The notes under the pieces were generated by a model that saw only the letters and a list, made by a program, of their open reading frames with translations, made no database searches and was not told the origin of the DNA. Of a stretch of 64,000 nucleotides of DNA, positions 61,311 through 64,000 are shown one piece after another. The position numbers and the translations under genes are program-made. The first letter of the stretch is position 1. Every line of letters starts with the position of its first letter. Source of the DNA: Desulfomonilaceae bacterium (GTDB taxonomy: Bacteria > Desulfobacterota > Desulfomonilia > Desulfomonilales > Desulfomonilaceae); contig JBAZSD010000006.1 of assembly GCA_041662605.1 (NCBI GenBank), forward strand, positions 1-64,000, written 5' to 3'.

Positions 61311-62867
61311 TCACGGGTTGGATCGCTGTTTATCAGTAACTTTTATTGTCGCTTTACCCTTTTTGGGGTTAACTTCTATGACCATGGCATGGCCGGATTT
61401 TATTTTTACATTTGGAATGGCCCTATGGGAATCCGCTATACCCTTAATTTTGGGAAGCACAACTGTATAGATCCCTGGGGCCAAAGCCAAATCAACGTCG
61501 GGGGTAACACTCACGATGGCCTTGTCAGTCCTAATTTCTATTTTTTCGAGCGTTGATACTCGGAGGGCCTTTTTATAACGAGCCAAGACGTTTTGCAACT
61601 GGGCAGGTGTATCGACTGACATAAAAAACCCGCCTGACTTTTTGGCAAGTAATGCGTAGGTAGGATGTCTCTTAACAGGCGCGCCTATCGCCAGAACATC
61701 AATCGTAACTTTGGCTCCTGGACTCTGACGACCCAATACTTTCTTGGATTCTTTCGCAGGGCATTTTGCCTGGCCGCAAGTTATCAGTAACAACCGTGGA
61801 ACGTGATTACCTACCCCAACAAAGTCTTTTTTCAGTGAGCTTAACACTGCTCCGCAAGGGTTGGTGATCTTCCCGGAGGTGAGGCTGTTAGCTTTTTCTT
61901 TTAAGCCCTTGAAAGGATATTCGGACCAGTCATATATTGTTTGAACCGGACAGAGGCCTTTTTGCTTTGCGGAATCTCCTTTACACACGAAATCTTTCAT
62001 AGCGATTTTCGAACCGGGTGTTATGGCTTCCATGACGGTTTGTATCGATTCCCCGGCCATCTTTACCCTGGCGGGTTTCCAGATTTTTGATTCTTTACTC
62101 ATGATTTCCGAATTGTCTACGATTATCATGAGGGACCATTTTGTATGAACCCCAGCATAGTCATGAATTTTGACCCGTATGGATCCCGGAAGCTGAAATT
62201 CTTCAGAAAGCTTGGGTTTAACCACCTTTTCCTGATTTGACAGATCCGCAACGTTAGCCTTGGATGAAGTTTCCGGCGACATATCTTTTTGGGGAATCCC
62301 CTGATCGCCTTCTTTTTTACCAGGCTGAACTGATGGCGTCTCGGAAGATGAACCGGAACTGGGGGATGAAGAGATGTTTCCTTCTGTTGGGGGCGGAGAA
62401 ACGGAACCGGTTGAGGCAGACTGTTGGCCGGTTGGAGCGATGGAAGTTTCTGATTTAGTCGCGTCGTGTTCCGAAAGAACAGGAGCAGTAGGGTTGATCT
62501 TTTGAGTCGGCGAGGCCTCCTGCGAAGTTAGCGCCAATTTGTCAGATTTCTCAGGATTGATTTGAGCTGTCGGTGAAAGAGGAGCCACTGCGGAGACTGC
62601 CGGCTCCTTTTGAGAAGTCCCTTCCTGGTTGGCTGCGCCATCGGCGGTCCGCCGGGCTGTCTGATTTGAAACCAGGCCCGTCGATAATTTGCGAACTGTC
62701 GAGATTAACTCATTTCGATAAACCGAGACGATAGCTGTAGTAAAAATCACCAAAACCAGAAGTAACGTCAAAGTGAGTCTGGTAATCCCTCGACTAGAAT
62801 TGTCCGATTTAATCAATTGATCGGAAGCGCCTCTTGAATCCTCTGATCTATTGTCGGTCGCGCCCAT
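61311..62867 (-). CDS. Membrane-anchored VWA-domain protein
   Basis: About 518 residues from ATG at 62867 (AAAGGAG six bases upstream). One membrane segment near the N-terminus (LTLTLLLVLVIFTTAIVSVY), a Pro/Ser/Thr/Gln-rich linker of about 170 residues, then a von Willebrand A-like domain (WSLMIIVDNSEIMSKESKIW to LARYKKALR). The metal site is degenerate: D-N-S-E-I-M where DxSxS is expected. A C-terminal beta domain follows. Probably extracytoplasmic. It starts 17 bases after the rnpB 3' end on the same strand. Confidence 0.75.
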   Translation of the reverse strand: MGATDNRSEDSRGASDQLIKSDNSSRGITRLTLTLLLVLVIFTTAIVSVYRNELISTVRKLSTGLVSNQTARRTADGAANQEGTSQKEPAVSAVAPLSPTAQINPEKSDKLALTSQEASPTQKINPTAPVLSEHDATKSETSIAPTGQQSASTGSVSPPPTEGNISSSPSSGSSSETPSVQPGKKEGDQGIPQKDMSPETSSKANVADLSNQEKVVKPKLSEEFQLPGSIRVKIHDYAGVHTKWSLMIIVDNSEIMSKESKIWKPARVKMAGESIQTVMEAITPGSKIAMKDFVCKGDSAKQKGLCPVQTIYDWSEYPFKGLKEKANSLTSGKITNPCGAVLSSLKKDFVGVGNHVPRLLLITCGQAKCPAKESKKVLGRQSPGAKVTIDVLAIGAPVKRHPTYALLAKKSGGFFMSVDTPAQLQNVLARYKKALRVSTLEKIEIRTDKAIVSVTPDVDLALAPGIYTVVLPKIKGIADSHRAIPNVKIKSGHAMVIEVNPKKGKATIKVTDKQRSNP

Positions 62868-62883
62868 TTTCAACTCCTTTGAA

Positions 62884-63251
62884 GGTAGTCCGGGGTGGAC
62901 AATAAGCCGAATCCTGTTTCCGGTGACCCGGATGACGATCATTCATCTAGGATGACGGTTACCCGCCACCTCCAGCGACCAACCCGGAAGCTTCGGGCGG
63001 GCCACCCTCAATCGCTTCCCTATTTGGTCTTGCTCCGGATGGGGTTTGCCTGGCTTCCTGTGTTACCACAAGAACCGGTAAGCTCTTACCTCACCGTTTC
63101 ACCCTTACCTTCTTTTCAGAAGGCGGTTTGCTTTCTGTTGCGCTTTCCTCAAGGTTACCCTCACCGGGTGTTACCCGGCATCCTGCCCTGTGGAGTTCGG
63201 ACTTTCCTCCCGCGCTGTTTGCGCCGGCGATCGTCTTGTTCACCCCGGACC
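62884..63251 (-). ncRNA. rnpB: RNase P RNA, bacterial type A
   Basis: About 368 bases, read on the minus strand. The 5' GGTCCGGGGTG and 3' CACCCCGGACTACC form helix P1. The universal GAGGAAAGTCCG occurs near the 5' end, then ACAGAAA, GGGTGAAACGGTGAGGTAAG, and AAATAGG near the middle, all in order. The length and arms fit type A. It processes tRNA 5' ends. Plus-strand reading frames over it are shadows. Confidence 0.96.
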
Positions 63252-63259
63252 ATTTGGTT

Positions 63260-63286
63260 TATATAGCGGGAGTCTTCAAAAAGCAA
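63260..63286 (-). promoter_or_regulatory. Possible promoter of rnpB
   Basis: On the minus strand TTGCTT and TATATA lie 15 bases apart, with the -10 about 8 bases before the RNA 5' end. The spacing is short, so the -35 is weak. Confidence 0.4.
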
Positions 63287-63375
63287 GATGTGTTAATTTC
63301 AATAAAATCCTTGAAATACTAATGATTATAATATATAATTAAATCGATTTGTTATATATGCGCCGGAGCCCTTTA

Positions 63376-64000
63376 ATGATTCGTTTTTGCGTTATCATTT
63401 TAATATGCTTTTTTCTTAACGCGCAGTGGTTATTTGCCTCGATACACGTAGACAATGTCGACTTGTTGAACCATGCTTTGAAAGGGACTAACTTTCACCC
63501 TTTGAATTTTCTCGCTCCTGCAAATGATTTGAAATTCACTACAACAACAGGCCAAAAGACTGATTTGAAACAGTTCCGAGGCAAACTGATTATTTTGACA
63601 TTTTGGACGGTTAATACGGCAAAGTGGCCCGAAGAAGCCCTAGCTCTGGAGAAACTTCATTCAAAGTATTCGGAGCGGGGGATCGAAGTGATAGGGCTGA
63701 ACTTAGTAGATTCGATCGATGCGATCAGGGCCTTTCTTAGAGCTAACCATCTGGATATCCAGGTCGGATTTAACGAACACTCTACATTGTCCGTTAGCCG
63801 AAGAAACTTTGCCGGCAACGAGTCTACAGCTTTTGTGACGGATCGAAACTCTGTGGCTATTTATGAAATTCCAGCCTACCCGACTACCTACATTATCGAC
63901 AGGAACGGTAGAATCTTGGGGTTTTTCGTTGGCAGAGTGGATTGGGATTCAGTCCAATTGCAAAGAGTTCTTGAGGCTGTACTTGAGCCTACCAGAATTG
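63376..64000 (+). CDS. Exported TlpA/redoxin-fold protein lacking CxxC (runs off window)
   Basis: From ATG 63376, with GGAG seven bases upstream, 208 residues are open to the window end. A signal peptide (RFCVIILICFFLNAQWLFA) is followed by a TlpA-like domain: DLKQFRGKLIILTFWTVNTA, then GIEVIGLNLVDS and the cis-Pro strand PAYPTTYIIDRNGRILG. The position of the usual WCxPC motif reads WTVNTAKWP, with no Cys. It could be a structural or binding version of the fold. The C-terminus is outside the window. Confidence 0.75.
   Translation, partial: MIRFCVIILICFFLNAQWLFASIHVDNVDLLNHALKGTNFHPLNFLAPANDLKFTTTTGQKTDLKQFRGKLIILTFWTVNTAKWPEEALALEKLHSKYSERGIEVIGLNLVDSIDAIRAFLRANHLDIQVGFNEHSTLSVSRRNFAGNESTAFVTDRNSVAIYEIPAYPTTYIIDRNGRILGFFVGRVDWDSVQLQRVLEAVLEPTRI

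Noticed and set aside
61207..61470. Plus-strand frame with AGGAGG just before ATG
   Set aside because: The ribosome site is only two bases from the ATG, and most of the frame is antisense to the VWA gene, which has clear domains.
62895..63266. Plus-strand reading frames over 62.9-63.3 kb
   Set aside because: They lie on the complement of the RNase P RNA and have no family pattern.

Overview
The window looks like chromosomal DNA of an anaerobic deltaproteobacterium (Desulfobacterota, of the Syntrophobacter/Desulfomonile kind). Pointers are an NfnAB transhydrogenase, a CooC-type ATPase next to FolD (Wood-Ljungdahl chemistry), a methylmalonyl-CoA module, System II cytochrome c biogenesis (ResB/CcsA), a HesB-like selenoprotein and a group II/III-type nif cluster with NifI1/NifI2. 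The genus is inference only; no rRNA is present.

Layout. 1-156: tail of a transposase. 0.6-12 kb: NfnAB, hypoxanthine phosphoribosyltransferase, TsaD, a K+ channel, a class I amidotransferase, several small secreted or metal-binding proteins, a thioredoxin-like protein and a selenoprotein whose in-frame UGA splits the reading frame. 12-16 kb: two acyl-CoA ligases flanking gene remnants (a methylmalonyl-CoA mutase tail, and a fused scrap of two molybdenum-hydroxylase subunits). 16-27.6 kb: housekeeping genes (CoaE, SerA, CooC, FolD, RibF, HIT, phosphodiesterase). 27.9-41.3 kb: radical SAM/B12 protein, cysteine synthase with its Rrf2 regulator, a 29-residue COX24/bS22-like protein, the methylmalonyl-CoA module (epimerase, biotin carrier, mutase), ResB-CcsA and NagZ.

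41.3-47.7 kb is an accessory region: DUF1016 nuclease, cupin, chagasin-type inhibitor, a TPR scrap, a RAYT transposase with REP palindromes, a HEPN remnant resembling CRISPR ancillary proteins, and an ARPP-1-like gene broken by a stop codon.

48-59.3 kb is the nitrogen-fixation island: nifA, then nifH-nifI1-nifI2-nifD-nifK-[2Fe-2S] ferredoxin-nifE-nifN-nifB. nifA has its own -24/-12 promoter and an exact TGT-N10-ACA site, suggesting autoactivation. nifH also has a -24/-12 promoter, but a 53-bp dyad in place of that site. NifI1/NifI2 imply post-translational switch-off. nifU, nifS, nifV and a separate nifX are absent; NifB carries a NifX-like tail.

59.3-64 kb: a conserved gene with an in-frame TAG, a RelE-type toxin-antitoxin pair, a zinc-ribbon deletion derivative, a VWA protein, the RNase P RNA gene and the start of a TlpA-like protein that has lost its CxxC motif.
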